The notes under the pieces are model-generated. The model saw only the letters and a list, made by a program, of their open reading frames with translations, ran no database searches and was not told the origin of the DNA. A stretch of 64,000 nt of DNA from Ochromonas danica (lineage: Eukaryota; Sar; Chrysophyceae; Chromulinales; Chromulinaceae), in the NCBI GenBank assembly GCA_015146655.1, contig VKHL01000034.1, positions 62,001 through 126,000 of the forward strand, read 5' to 3'. Shown here piece after piece: positions 31,311-48,019 of this stretch; the stretch's first letter is position 1; each line of letters starts with the position of its first letter. The translations under genes and the position numbers were made by a program.

Positions 31311-31655
31311 TGTGGACTATCATCATAGAGACTGAGAGAGACTAGTTTAGCTAGTTGATAGCATGACTAACACACTCTTCTAAGATATCCTCACAATTGA
31401 TGTTCATTGACTTGTTGGTCTTTCAAGTGTTTTAATCTGTGATCTTGTTTGAATTATATGTTTGTTTGCTCCATCCAACAACTTTAAATGATGTCAGCAA
31501 TCATTATCCACCACATATTTCATTGGCTAGTCCGATTAGTACCTTGTCTTTAGTTTTCGACCTGCTCATTACTTAGTACGTAGGAAATCTAATAGCTTTG
31601 AACTGTTGTAGGAAGAAGAAGAAAGGTTATTAACAAAACACAATCATGTTCTTAG
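31311..31655. terminator. Convergent 3' region
   Basis: 345 bp between the GT31 stop and the TrmA-like stop. AT-rich, holds both 3' UTRs; no gene or clear repeat seen. No AATAAA is certain. Confidence 0.35.
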
Positions 31656-33770
31656 CTAATAGAAAGAAGAATGATTAGGAAGTGTTCTCTCCAAGATAAC
31701 CAAAGTTTCAATATGATCTGCTCCAGGAAATAAAACAAAACCACTTGTTTGAATTACTTTCCAATAGAGCTTTCCTCTTCCTTCTTCTTCATTCTCTCTA
31801 CCAATTCTTACTTGTTCATTCTGATAGACTACTTCTTCAAACTCATCTCTTCCTCTCTTCTTCTTCGTATTTGATGACGTTGATGATGATGTTGGCTTGT
31901 TTAGATACTGTGTGATCATCTCTAATGAAGTGTTCGTTAGAATAGCTAAATCTCTCTTTAATGCCTCGAAACCACAACTAACATAGACTAAGTGTTGTAC
32001 CTTCTCTTTATCATCATCATCATCACACTTCTCATTCAAAGCACTGACTCCATCATGATCATGATCATCATCAAAGCGAATCTTCTTGTTAGCACGTACA
32101 GGTAGAGCAGTAGAGGTAGAAGAGATAGAGGAGGAGGAAGCAGCAATTAGAGCATCTAATACCGTCTGATCCAGACCTTTCCTAGGAGGATCAACTACAA
32201 TGAGATCATAGCATGCAGGATTATTACAAGCATGACTAAGATTATACTTGACATCTTCTCTACCAACCATCTTCTCAGCTGAGAAAGGATGATAAGAGAA
32301 TCTCTCCTCCACATTACCACCCAACAACAAGGAAGAAGAAGATGAGGAGGAGGAAGATGAAGAAGAAGAGATTGGTTGTAGTAAAGAGCGAGACTTCTCA
32401 AAACAGATCTGATTGAATGGGTTTTCATCAGAACAATGAAGTATCTTCAAATAGTCTAAGAGATGTAAACCAATTGTTCCAATTCCTCCATAAAGCTCTA
32501 AACATTTTAACAATACTCCTTCTCTTCTTCCTTCTCCTTCCCCTTCTTTTACATGATCTTTATGCTTCTTTTCATGTCGTTTCTTCCGTCGTTTCTGACC
32601 TTGATTGTCATCTATAATACCCTCATCTTGTATCTCCCCCTCATGTACAGCTTCTTCTTCTTGCTGTTCTTCTTCCTTCTTCTTCATAGTACTCTGCTGT
32701 TGTGTATTCCTTTTCTCTTTCTTCTCACAACATTTTGTTTCTACTTGATATTGACAAAAGAGACGAATCTTACGAATAATATCAAGAAAGGCATCCATAT
32801 TAGCTTGACGGAAGACAAATGGCAAGAAATGCAATCGCATAGCTTGATAAGGTGATCTAGGAGGATATAGATGGCAGTCCTCTATGAGATAGTCCTTGCC
32901 AGCATGTAGTATCCAATTAGCACGATCTCTTCCTGTGATAGTGTTATCATGCTTACTCGTGACATGATGATTACTCCATATCGAATGAAACTTTACTCTT
33001 CTAATACTATCTGTTGTGGTGGTATTATTATGATCTATAGAGGTGTCAGTGGGATAGAGTAGGTGATGAACAAGTGACTTGAGTAGCTCATTAGCATAGT
33101 GATCCTCCTTTGGAGCTGCCCAGACAATAGTTAATTGAATCTCTCCACTCTCTCTCTGACATGACACGATGAGGTACTTCACATAACAATGACCACGCTG
33201 ATAGATAGTCTCATTATATTCTTCACCTTCTAGATATCCATGTATACCAAGTAGTTGTAAACTGTTTGCTATTAGAGTCAAAGTGTCATTGATGACAGGA
33301 TAGTGTGCTGATGAAGCAAGACATGGAATGACGTCATGACTACCAGGTTTGAAGAGACCAATCCTTGTCTCTAACTCCTCCTTCACTACACTATTACCTT
33401 CTATTAGTCTATAAGATCGTACTGCCATCTTAACATGACTTCTCCAATTGTTCTTTTGTTTCAAATGGACATCCATTGATTGATGATAGACTAAGTCCAT
33501 GAATCGTTGAGCATCAACAGGCAGTGGTGCTCTTAAAGGGTGAGCAATATACTTCATACTAGGGTCTTTCTCCTGCTTGTCTTTCTGCTTCTTCTGCTTC
33601 TTCTTCTCTTGTTCTTTCTGTTGTTCCTCTATCACCAGACGTTGTGTGATACATGAGGTACAAGTGAGAGAGAAAGCATGTCCATGTTCGAACTTGTTCA
33701 CTTGTTTCTTACTGAAGGAAGAGGCAGGAAAATGACCTTGACAAGCTGCACAGAGATATTGTGAGGTCAT
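31656..33770 (-). CDS. TrmA/RumA-class RNA (uracil-C5) methyltransferase with N-terminal zinc-ribbon-like motif
   Basis: 704 aa, intronless, ATG at 33770. SAM-dependent 5-methyluridine (m5U54-type) methyltransferase of the TrmA/TRMT2 group. Motif I ELYGGIGTIGLHLLDYL (about 420), motif IV DLIVVDPPRKGLDQTVLDAL (about 540) and HLVYVSCGFEALKRDLAIL with the nucleophilic Cys (about 605) are all present. Residues 8-11 and 36-39 are CxxC pairs (CAACQGHF ... CTSCITQR), a possible zinc ribbon absent from most TrmA proteins. A central insert of Glu/Gln/Lys-rich sequence (about 360-415) and a Ser run explain the extra length compared with bacterial TrmA (about 366 aa). Likely target tRNA or rRNA; compartment unknown. 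Confidence 0.9.
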   Translation of the reverse strand: MTSQYLCAACQGHFPASSFSKKQVNKFEHGHAFSLTCTSCITQRLVIEEQQKEQEKKKQKKQKDKQEKDPSMKYIAHPLRAPLPVDAQRFMDLVYHQSMDVHLKQKNNWRSHVKMAVRSYRLIEGNSVVKEELETRIGLFKPGSHDVIPCLASSAHYPVINDTLTLIANSLQLLGIHGYLEGEEYNETIYQRGHCYVKYLIVSCQRESGEIQLTIVWAAPKEDHYANELLKSLVHHLLYPTDTSIDHNNTTTTDSIRRVKFHSIWSNHHVTSKHDNTITGRDRANWILHAGKDYLIEDCHLYPPRSPYQAMRLHFLPFVFRQANMDAFLDIIRKIRLFCQYQVETKCCEKKEKRNTQQQSTMKKKEEEQQEEEAVHEGEIQDEGIIDDNQGQKRRKKRHEKKHKDHVKEGEGEGRREGVLLKCLELYGGIGTIGLHLLDYLKILHCSDENPFNQICFEKSRSLLQPISSSSSSSSSSSSSLLLGGNVEERFSYHPFSAEKMVGREDVKYNLSHACNNPACYDLIVVDPPRKGLDQTVLDALIAASSSSISSTSTALPVRANKKIRFDDDHDHDGVSALNEKCDDDDDKEKVQHLVYVSCGFEALKRDLAILTNTSLEMITQYLNKPTSSSTSSNTKKKRGRDEFEEVVYQNEQVRIGRENEEEGRGKLYWKVIQTSGFVLFPGADHIETLVILERTLPNHSSFY

Positions 33771-34134
33771 TTTAGATCAATCATACAAGTCATACAAAAG
33801 CCACTCATTACCACTCACTCATGCCATGGAATTGCATGGAATTGGGTGGAATGCTCCAATCATGTTAATTAACTCGTGTGTTGATCAACCACTGCTTGCC
33901 ATTGTTATAACAACGGGGTGCAATGTTGAATACTAGTCACAGTGTTGCCAATCTGTACACCATTCACTTCAACAGACCAGCCTTGACATTATGCCAAGTA
34001 GTAGCAATAAGGAAAGCCTATCACAATCTATCTTGATGTTGTGATTTACACCTTACAGTAATAATCAAATCTGAATCGAACTCATGGAGAAGTCAAAAAG
34101 ATTAACTCACGAATCTACGTTATCGATCACCAAT
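33771..34134. other. Short intergenic region
   Basis: 364 bp between the TrmA-like start and the GST stop (both genes minus). It contains a run of ATGCCATGGAATTGCATGGAATTGGG near the TrmA start (about 33822-33848), built of repeated CATGGAATT units. Promoter of the TrmA-like gene; no coding sequence. Confidence 0.4.
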
Positions 34135-34940
34135 TTAGAAAGTTTGCACACCACGTGCTGCCAAGTACTTCTTTACATTGCCATTGTTAGCAACAGCTTG
34201 TACAATTGCTTGAAGCTTGGGGTGCTTGGCCAAAGCTGCATCAGTACGAGCCTTGGAACCGAAGGTCTCTCGCTTGCAAGCTGGCAATTCAGGACCTTGC
34301 TCCTCAGAAAGATTCTCTCCAAACACATTGTAGATTAGAACATCAGCAAGAGAAAGAGAGTCTCCCACAGCAAAACCTTTGTCATCTAAAGTCTTCTCAA
34401 TTCGTCCCATGAACCAAGTAAGGAAGCGTTCACTGTACTTGCTCATGTCTGCAGGACCATCAACATCTAAAGCACCACCATCAAACCACTTGTTCAAGGC
34501 TTCAGCAGTAGGTTCAACATCCCAAGGAGCCAAAGTTCTGAAGGCTGTGACAGTCTCCTTGAGATGTTCCTGCACACCAATGATGCGGGTGGTCTCTAGC
34601 AGGTTTTTACCCATCAAACCTAACTCAGTCGCTAGGTAGTAGTTGATCGCCACAGATTGACCAATCGTCTGGTCATCACCAAGCTCAAGAATGGGCATGC
34701 GACCAAGATTATGGGTCAGATCCCCTGTGGGACTCTCATAGCGACCATCAAGATAGTCGCCGGGGAACTTTCCAGCAATGGCCAACAGCATACGAGGCAC
34801 TTCCATCAAACCACGACCATTCCAATACTGAATCAAACCGTTCGCCATGAATACGATGGGGATCTAAAGTAGAAAGAGTATTGGACGGCATGAAATGAAC
34901 TTACTCTTAGGGTAATCTTAGAAACATCCAAAGCAGACAT
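34135..34940 (-). CDS. Glutathione S-transferase, sigma-like (2 exons)
   Basis: Exons 34940-34905 (12 codons) and 34863-34135 with a 41-bp intron (GTAAGT...TTTAG) give 254 aa. An alternative is initiation at the ATG at 34848 in exon 2 without the short exon. The thioredoxin-like N-domain starts with QYWNGRGLMEVPRMLLAIAG, where the Tyr is the catalytic residue of sigma/alpha/mu GSTs, followed by GRMPILELGDDQTIGQSVAI, the glutathione-binding cis-Pro and QS motif. The C-domain is all helical with SLSLADVLIYNVF. Conjugates glutathione with electrophiles or acts as a prostaglandin-D-synthase-type isomerase. Cytosolic, as there is no leader. Confidence 0.9.
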
Positions 34941-36440
34941 GGTTCACTCGAGAGACGAAGAGACAGAGAGAGAGACAGAGACGTGTTAGAGGGACAACAA
35001 CCAGCAGGAAAGGAAAGGTGTGGTGTGATTTGATTGTGACATGATGGGACCATGTCATGTCTGAATGTTGTCACCCAACACACAATTCAATAGACAAAGC
35101 AAACTCACCAATCTCTGTCCCTCTGCTTGAAGAAGACACAAGCCCGCGGAGTGAAGTTAATCCCAAAATGCTAAAAACCTAAAATGTGGACCACACCAAT
35201 CACATTTTTATGTTATAAATCAGAGATAGAAAGAAGTGATTGGTCGCGAAGGGCTTGCTCATCTTCAGAAGACTGCAAGATTTCTCCACAAATTCAGTGT
35301 CTGCTGAAGTCACAAAAGCTTTGTTCGGATATGTTTATTAAGCTCGAGAGCTTATTCACTATGAATGGGGTTTTGCATTTGGCTGGCTTATGTGTTGAAC
35401 CCATACTTCAAAGGTCACATGATGGTGGACGAGGTGAAGGGCAGCATTGTTGAAAGCTAAGGGCTATGGTAGCTCCTACTAACCTACTCCTGCTGTGACT
35501 AAATCAAAAAGGCGTTCGGCGTTGTTTCACGATATGTTTGTATCACTGCAAGAGGCAGACTCTTCTGGTGCAGCTTCGGAATAGACAAATAGCGATCCTT
35601 GACTGGAAGAATAATTACTGACGAAAGGAGCACTCTTGGTAGTAGTAGCTTTGCAATAAATTTGATCTATCTCCGTGCTAATTAGATGCGATGACTAACA
35701 TGTTGACTTCCTCTTTGTAAGTCTCAATATATCCTACAGACCTATTGTGATGGAGATGGATGAGAACGATTGATTGCATTGAATATGTGATGGCTTCCAT
35801 CATCGCAGAGCATGTGAGATGAATTTGACCAAGTTTGACCAAAGTTCTATCCATTGGCATCCATCCGAAGGCCTGTATGATTGACCTGAAACCTTTATGT
35901 AGAAACTGTGCACTATCCTCCACTATAATACAATACGCTAGACGTAATTCCTCCCATCCAATCCACCTTTCCAGTTGATTGATTTCATGTGCTACTGGCA
36001 GTTTTGAATGATCATGTGGAAGATTTGGACTTGTCATGAGTGTGGATGGATGTTAATCCATCTACTATCCATCAAGCGTGAAATCTTAAGTACATATTAG
36101 AGCCTTACCAGCTTCGTTGAAGGTTTTCAGCATCTAACGCTTCCTTGATGCCATTAGCATGTTACCATGTGGTACATGCTACTGTTGTGATGCTTGCCCT
36201 GGTAGTTCTCAGAGACTAATATGTCGTTGAATCGTTTGTATTACATCATGTTATCATATTACCACTGCTATTAATACAAGGGGTTAGATTACTTTGAACC
36301 GGCTTTGTTTCTGATTTGATATTTATAAACACCAACATTTTCATTAGTGAAAGACGTAGAACTGTTCTTATTTCTTTAAAATTGACTTTGACTTCGGTGT
36401 CATCACCAAGCAGAAAACTTTTCTTTTCCTAATGGACTAA
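34941..36440. other. Gene-poor region
   Basis: 1.5 kb. It holds one ATG-started minus ORF (35678-36037, listed) and a plus-strand ORF at 35184-35453 with no recognisable domain. An AGAGAGACAGAGAGAG run lies just upstream of the GST gene. No convincing gene otherwise. Confidence 0.4.
35678..36037 (-). CDS. Hypothetical protein, 119 aa
   Basis: ATG at 36037, stop TAA at 35678. Mixed composition with His, Cys and Met, no signal peptide or obvious repeat. I recognise no family. The frame is free of low-complexity sequence, which is unusual for a chance ORF here, so it may be an exon or a degenerate gene. Position between the GST and the small acidic ORF gives no clue. Confidence 0.3.
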   Translation of the reverse strand: MTSPNLPHDHSKLPVAHEINQLERWIGWEELRLAYCIIVEDSAQFLHKGFRSIIQAFGWMPMDRTLVKLGQIHLTCSAMMEAITYSMQSIVLIHLHHNRSVGYIETYKEEVNMLVIASN

Positions 36441-36881
36441 CTACTTCCGCTCCCTACAATTGTCTGTCTCGCCATGCGGTGGCAAAGGAGACGATTGCTT
36501 CATGGCACTATCAAATTCAAGTGGTTCTTCTTCTCCCCTATTCAACATGCTACCACACTCTTTCTCGTGGCAAACCGCATGTTGAATAGCTTTAAGCAGG
36601 TAGGATTGTTTGCTGTCCTCCTCACTACGATCGAGTGCTTCATGAAAAGCTTTGATTTCCTCTGCTAAAGGAGGATTGTTCGCAAGCACGTCTTTCAATG
36701 ACACGTAGTCCTCAGTTTGATTTAGAGCTTTTGAGCTGTCTTGATCAGTAGCTGATTGAACGTTTGAAATAAAGGACTCATTAGGACATCGTTCTGGAAA
36801 GACAGAAGAAGAGGTAATGTCTTGGACTTGAGTAGAGTCATCAGTCTTCGCAGGATAGTTAATACCGTCATTATTAACCAT
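36441..36881 (-). CDS. Hypothetical acidic protein, 146 aa
   Basis: ATG at 36881. The frame is open further upstream only through the (CA)n tract, so I use the ATG. The peptide is rich in Asp, Glu, Ser and Asn, probably disordered, with a helix-like middle (YVSLKDVLANNPPLAEEIKA). A 10-bp perfect inverted repeat (TTCAACATGC / GCATGTTGAA, 36541-36550 and 36577-36586) lies within it. No family recognised. May be a real small gene. Confidence 0.35.
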   Translation of the reverse strand: MVNNDGINYPAKTDDSTQVQDITSSSVFPERCPNESFISNVQSATDQDSSKALNQTEDYVSLKDVLANNPPLAEEIKAFHEALDRSEEDSKQSYLLKAIQHAVCHEKECGSMLNRGEEEPLEFDSAMKQSSPLPPHGETDNCRERK

Positions 36882-36985
36882 CTTTGAATCTAAAGCACCA
36901 GAAAGATGACAAGAGAGACAAGAAAGAGGAAGGAATTCAATTATGTTTGGAAGAGAGGCTGGCCGACTACGGGAGAGAGGGAGGG

Positions 36986-36989
<4 letters not shown>

Positions 36990-37064
<75 letters not shown>

Positions 37065-37074
37065 NNNNNNNNNN

Positions 37075-37151
<77 letters not shown>
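36990..37151. repeat. (TG)n microsatellite with a 10-N gap
   Basis: About 150 bp of TG repeats, interrupted by ten Ns at 37065-37074. The Ns are an assembly placeholder, so the real length is unknown. It is about 110 bp upstream of the small acidic ORF and 226 bp after the end of the ankyrin gene. Confidence 0.97.
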
Positions 37152-37154
<3 letters not shown>

Positions 37155-37376
37155 CCGCACTCTCTGACCACCATATAAAAAAATCCAAAACATCGTTATC
37201 CCAGAATTAAGAACTTAAGTTGACAATTCAATCTATTGTACAGTACTGTAGATTTCTCTCCAGCTCTTTCATTGTGGACATCTGACATATATACTACCTA
37301 AAGACCCTCGTGGGACACGACAACCCTGTGATAACCAATAACAACAGATCAAAATAATAACAGTATTTACACTAGA

Positions 37377-42341
<4,965 letters not shown>

Positions 42342-42622
42342 TTGATATTTCACTTACTTTTGTTTGTCATTGTGACAAATGAAACGACAACTGCAGCGCT
42401 CAGTCAGCTCTTGAGCTCACTCTCCCTCAAGCTCACATCAGCTCAGTCAAGACGTCAAAAGTGGTTTTTAGCATATTTTACCAGATTGGCAAAAGTGGTA
42501 AAACCCTTTTTCCCCTATCTCATTATCTCTCTGTTGTTGTTGGCAAAGCAATCCATTCCAAAGAGGACCTTATTATTGCATTTTTTAATAATAATAATAA
42601 TAAAAAAAGACAGAAAGATAGC
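42342..42622. promoter_or_regulatory. Divergent promoter, ankyrin/SAM gene and TRAP-gamma
   Basis: 281 bp between the two ATGs. It contains a cluster of GAGCTC/AGCTCA hexamers (about 42405-42447) and an AT-rich ATAATAATAATAATAAAAAAA run just before the TRAP-gamma start. Probably serves both genes. Confidence 0.45.
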
Positions 42623-43405
42623 ATGTCAGGATCTAATAAAACCTCTTCTAAAGCCAAGCAATTAAAAGCACAAAAGGCAGAATTTGATCGTATTGTAGCA
42701 GAATGTGAGAAAGAAAGCAAAGAATTACGTACAACAGATCGACAGAGTAAGTTTCACTTCCCCTTACTGCTACTATTGTGATTTCTTCACTGCTATTGTC
42801 TACTAGTATAGTGTAGTATATCTCTGCCTCTCTCTGTGTGTGTATGTGTATGTGTTCCCCTGCAGCCTATACTATACTACGTAGTATAATAGAGGTTACT
42901 GTATGTTGTAGTGTTAGACATGTTTAGCATGTGTTATATTGGACTATATTATATTATGTTATGTTAGTCCTTGCCCTGTATCTCTATGAGTTGTTGTGAT
43001 AGTGTAGTTACAGTATATGCTACATGTTATGATCTAGTACACATAGCATATAGCACACGTTATAGTCTGTTTTGATCATTGTTTATGGTCCCCATTCTAT
43101 TCATCATCCTGGCTTAATGTTGTGTTTCTGTGTGTATTGTAATTGCTTGTAATCGTGTAGAGTTCCTCTTTGGTCTCTCTGCTGGATGGGTTGCCTTAGC
43201 TCCGTTATACCTCTTCTTAAGTGGTATCATTGATAGCCGTCTTCAAGATCATGCTTTCGTCTTCTTCCTCGGAGCATTAGGTGCTGCTTTAGTCCTCTAT
43301 TATATCTATGATCAATTAGCAGGCAAGACACGTCAAGCCATTATCAAGAAAATGTAAGTCTTGCTATGATATGGTTCGTGTGTGTGTGTATGTGTGTTTG
43401 TGTGT

Positions 43406-43437
<32 letters not shown>

Positions 43438-43440
43438 GTG

Positions 43441-43485
<45 letters not shown>

Positions 43486-43779
43486 ACAGTATGCATGGGT
43501 CTAAAGGCTATGACTAATGTGGTGTTTGTAACTTCTTCTAGTGACTTCACAGCTGTGGGAGATGATAGTGAATCACGTCGTCAACTTCATCGTGGTACTG
43601 CATCACAAGCAGTTAACTATTCGTTGTGGTCGGTTAATGGCAGCTATTATCTCGCCTTAGTCTTCTTCTTTTCCTATGCTTTCGCATCCTATGAATTGAC
43701 TCCTCCTGTGAAGTATGCCTTGTCATCCGTCTTCTCATCAGGAATTGTGGCTGCATTGGTCTCTTTGGAAGTGTTGTAA
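42623..43779 (+). CDS. SSR3: Translocon-associated protein gamma (TRAP-gamma / SSR3), 3 exons
   Basis: Exons 42623-42746, 43161-43353 and 43542-43779 join in frame to 184 aa, close to the human 185. TRAP is an ER membrane complex at the Sec61 translocon. N-terminal cytosolic helix (Lys/Glu-rich, about 1-40), then TM1-2 FGLSAGWVALAPLYLFLSGI and FVFFLGALGAALVLYYIYDQL, a cytosolic basic loop, and TM3-4: NGSYYLALVFFFSYAF and YALSSVFSSGIVAALVSL. The end matches the family's V.Y..S...S.G..ALLS. Introns are 414 and 188 bp; intron 2 is mainly a UG tract. Strong call despite the small size. Confidence 0.85.
43377..43483. repeat. (TG)n tract, intron 2 of TRAP-gamma
   Basis: Roughly 105 bp of TG/TGTGTA units, sense orientation UG in the pre-mRNA, occupying most of the 188-bp intron and ending 58 nt before the acceptor. 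Confidence 0.95.
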
Positions 43780-43921
43780 TACTAGTCACTAGTTGATACT
43801 GTACTGTAGCATGGTTCTTCATTTATATGATGAACTAATGACTCACTAAGATCACTAAAACTATTGATTACCAACCAATCAACCCAACTTGCTTCATTGT
43901 CAGGCATGCTTCTTCTCTCTC

Positions 43922-44796
43922 TTATCTTCTACCTCGTCCACCACCACCACCTCCACGACCACCGCCACCACCCCCGCGTCCACCTCCACGACCGCCACCA
44001 CCCCCTCGTCCACCTCCACGGCTACCACCACCACCACGTCCACTTCCTCCACGACCACCAAACTGTGCAGATGTCTCTTGGGCTGCTTTCTTTTGTACTC
44101 GTTGCTTCTTCTCAATCTTTCTTCTCTTCTCTTTAGGCATGTTCTTCATCTTCACATCATCTCTCTTCTTCACAATCTTACGTACTTCATCAGCAGAACG
44201 TAATTCAGAACGAAGACCTTTATTAGCACGAATATTAGGACGTTGACGAACATCTTCATCATCACCACCATCATCCATTACCATAGCACCAGGTTCAGGA
44301 CTATTGATTTCCATACGACGCTTCTTACGCCATCTCTCATACATCTCACCCTAAACCATCAAACAATCAAATCATATTAACATCATAGGGTTATGATTAT
44401 AGTGAAGTGGGTGTGAGTGTAACTTTACCTGTTTCTTATCTGATGGTTTGATAGAAGTTAATGCACCAGCTTCTGATCTCATTCTCTTTAAACCTTTCTT
44501 TTGAGAAGAAGCAATTTCTTCTAATGTTTGCTATTATAATACAAGTAATAGATAAGAGATGATGGATAACAGTACATTAGACACTAATAGCACACATTGT
44601 CACAATGTTGAATAGATCTTGACTCACCTTAATAAACTTCCTTTTCTTAGGATCCCATCGCATAATTCTCTTTTTCTTCATACTCTCTTGTGCTGGATCA
44701 TCTTCATAAGTAAGATCCCCACTTTGTCCACCATAAGCAGAAGCAGCTAATACCAATATATACAATAACACCACAACACATAGTATAGTCAGTCAC

Positions 44797-44841
<45 letters not shown>

Positions 44842-46029
44842 ATACACACACACACAAAGTATACACACACACACACAAAGTACACACATACACACACACA
44901 CAAAGTACACACACACACACACACAAAGTACACACATAGAATACATGCTAGTTCTTACCAAATAACTCTGATGTTTTCAAGTTAGCTAATGGTTGCATAG
45001 CTTCTTCTGCATAGTTATTCTTCTCATTCTCTGTTCCATAGGCCATGTAATGCTTAGGATCTTGGAATCGACTACCACTACCACTACCACCAATACCTCC
45101 AGGGTTAGTGGTGATAGTAGCCATTTTCTCATCGATATCTTCTTCCTCAGAACGAGTTGGTAAAATACCATATTTCTTTAACTTTCTCTTCTCTGCAGCA
45201 GATAAACGCTTTTTCTGATTTTCAATAATTGTAGGTGTAACACTATGATGATCATCATGGTGTTCTTCTCTATCCTCCTCATCATTATCATCTACCACTG
45301 CATCACCTTGTTCATGATGGTCAAACTCATCCTGTATTAAGAGATCATCATCATCATCATCATGATCATCTAAATGATCCATTACTCCAACATGCACTTC
45401 TCCATCATCCTCATCATCATCATTACCCTCGTCACCTTCATTATCTCCTGTTAACAATGAGAGAGATGACTTACCTTTCTTATTCCTTTCTAAGGCATTA
45501 ATAGTTGTTTTTCTTAATTCTTTCATCATATTCTTATTTAATTGTTGTTGTTTATGATTATTATGAACACATCCTGTACCAATATTTGTTTCAAAAACAG
45601 TTAAATGTGGACGATATGTTTGTAAAGATTGTATAAATTGTTGTTGTTTTATCACCATATCATCACAATGATCAGGATGTACACCATGTATTAATGGATG
45701 AATAGTATTAATTAACTTGTATTTCACCATTGTTTTATACTTTTTAACATTCAAATGTGAAGCTGTTGGACGTGTTCGTTTATATTGTTGATAACCATTC
45801 TCTGAAATACGGAATAAGGTAGCAATTTGATCATGTTCAGTAATGATTTGTTTTAAATAGTCATTTTCTTCATTGAGTTTATGTTGTGGAAGAAGACCTG
45901 TATGAACCATCTGAGGGGTCATGTTGACGATATCATAAGCTACAGAGGAGGCATCTTGTGGGGTAGTATTGCCTGAACTATCATGAGGGAGACTTAATAC
46001 AGGGACAAGACCATTGTGAACCTCCAACC

Positions 46030-46072
<43 letters not shown>

Positions 46073-46081
46073 TGCATACAT

Positions 46082-46156
<75 letters not shown>

Positions 46157-47434
46157 CACACAGTTAGCATCTTACAAGAGATAACGAACCAACACCCAAC
46201 ACTAACACCACCACCACTTACCAAGTAAAGTATGAACATCACATAGATAAGGTAATTCTTCAGGTTCAACTAAAGAAAAGGCATAACCAATACGACCTTG
46301 TCTTGCAGCACGTCCACAACGATGTACAAATAGTTTTGCTGATGATGGAAAATGGAAATTAATTACATTATTTAATAATGGAATATCAATTCCTCTTGCT
46401 GCAATATCTGTTACAATAAGATAATCAACTTCTTGTTGACGAAATGATTTTAAATTATTATTTCTTGCATCTTGATCCATTGAACCATATATTATAGTAC
46501 TACGAAAATGCATCAATTGGAAGATAGCATGAATTAATTCAGAATGATGTTTAGTAGCAGTAAAGATAATCGTTTGTTGTTGTGCTGGTATAATATATCT
46601 TACTAGATAGAGTAATGCTGCTAACTTCTCATTAGAACGACTAATAAAGAATCCTAATCTTAACTCATCTGACATCTTAATATCTGTATCTAAACGTATT
46701 AATTGTGGATCTTTTAAACCAGCACGTGAAAATTGTACTAATAGTTTAGGTAAAGTAGCAGAAAAGAGTAAAGTTTGTCGATCAGGATTACATTTTTTAA
46801 TAATTTCATTTAATTGTTCTTGAAATCCCATTTCAAATAAACGATCAGCTTCATCAAATACAAGATATTGTATTGATTTTAAATGAAATGTTTTAATTTC
46901 ATGTAAATGATGCATTAAACGACCTGGTGTAGCAATAATAATATCAGGTTTTGATGATAATGCATCAAATTGATTATCCATACTATCACCACCTAAAATA
47001 CTAATAATACGTAAATCTGTAAATTTTGCCATATCACGTGTAAACTTAAATGTTTGTAATGCTAATTCACGTGTAGGGGATAAGACTAATCCACGACTAC
47101 CAATAGGTTGATGTGTTTTCAACTTTTGTATCATAGGTAATAAGAAAACACATGTTTTACCTGATCCAGTACGTGCCATACAGACAATATCTAATCCAGC
47201 TAACACAATAGGTAATGCTTTACGTTGTACTGGTGTTGGATTATTATAATTCATACGACGTAATCCTTGTAAGATTTCTTTTTCTAATCCCATAGATTGG
47301 AAAGAACCTGCTGTGACTTTTCCTAGTGGAGGAGAAGTCATGGTAGTAGTAGTGGCAGGGGTAGTAGTAGTAGTGGCAGGGGTAGTTGTTGTTTTGGTTG
47401 TTTTTGGTTTGGAGGAAGAAGATTTTTCTTTCAT
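43922..47434 (-). CDS. DDX54: DEAD-box RNA helicase DDX54/Dbp10 (5 exons)
   Basis: Exons 47434-46222, 46029-44959, 44746-44628, 44530-44429 and 44350-43922 join in frame to 977 aa. Nucleolar helicase for 60S ribosome assembly. Helicase core: Q motif near residue 45-70, motif I ARTGSGKT (87-94), Ia PTRELALQ, II FDEADR, III SAT, V TDIAARGID and VI HRCGRAARQGR. Exon 2 carries the Dbp10-type region with acidic low-complexity sequence; exons 3-5 hold the DBP10CT segment (AYGGQSGDLTYEDDPAQ, RWDPKKRKFIK, YERWRKKRRM, and so on). The C-terminus is an RGG-rich tail for RNA binding. Introns 1 and 2 contain long UG tracts on the coding strand; in intron 1 the tract runs straight into the acceptor TAG. 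Confidence 0.93.
44802..44935. repeat. (CA)n-rich tract, intron 2 of DDX54 gene
   Basis: About 130 bp of CA units broken into blocks by AAAGTA motifs repeated four times (a higher-order unit of about 28 bp). Sense strand (-) is UG-rich; it ends some 55 nt before the acceptor. Confidence 0.95.
46033..46160. repeat. (CA)n tract with CATA block, intron 1 of DDX54 gene
   Basis: Two CA blocks separated by a (CATA)n block. On the coding strand it reads UG and runs directly to the AG at 46030-46031. Confidence 0.97.
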
Positions 47435-48019
47435 TTTTTATCTCTTAGAATTAGTAATGAAGTATCTACTAGTTATTGTTGTTATGGTTGAGATTATAAA
47501 GTACTTGTAGTGTATTGGTTGTTGTCTCAAAGAGAAGATGATTGAATGAAGAAGAAGAAGGAATGGTTGTGCTGTGTGCTGTCCTGGGAGCCAGACTGAC
47601 AGACTGCTAGAATGACAAATACTCAGACTGACAACTATCTAGACTACTGGACCCATAGAAGAGGGGTTCTTGACCCCTTGTTGTGAAGATTATGGAGTAG
47701 TTTGGCAAAGTGTCCTAAGATTAGTTTGACAGATGATTATAGCCCAGCTATATAAGAGTAAATCTAGGTGATACGGGAAGGACAAATACAAGACAAGTAT
47801 AGACTTGTCTAGACTTGTCTAGACTCCTAGTCTAGTGCATCTACAAGCATACCTCCTTATCTATACTAACCAGATTAGCACTCTCATTTAGTGTATGTTA
47901 CTCCTCCAGTGAGTCAACCCCTCATATGCAATCTCATGTAGCTGCTAACAGATTTCTATTATTCTTAGACTAGTTAGCTAGCTTGACGAGTTTCATAGCC
48001 CCAACAACACTCAGCTACT
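47435..48019. other. Intergenic region
   Basis: 585 bp between the DDX54 start and the SET gene stop (both minus). A short repeated GACTTGTCTA run at about 47802-47825, and CTAGTCTAG motifs. Promoter of the DDX54 gene; no coding sequence seen. Confidence 0.4.

Noticed and set aside
36884-37210. Long open frames of CVCVCV or HTHTHT repeats (also at 41615-41942, 43344-43550, 46016-46269, 56636-56884)
   Set aside because: They are translations of TG/CA microsatellites on both strands. No gene evidence; several overlap introns of real genes.
42342-42353. Start of the ankyrin/SAM protein at the GTG at 42353
   Set aside because: Non-ATG starts are rare in eukaryotes; the ATG at 42341 lies four codons later.
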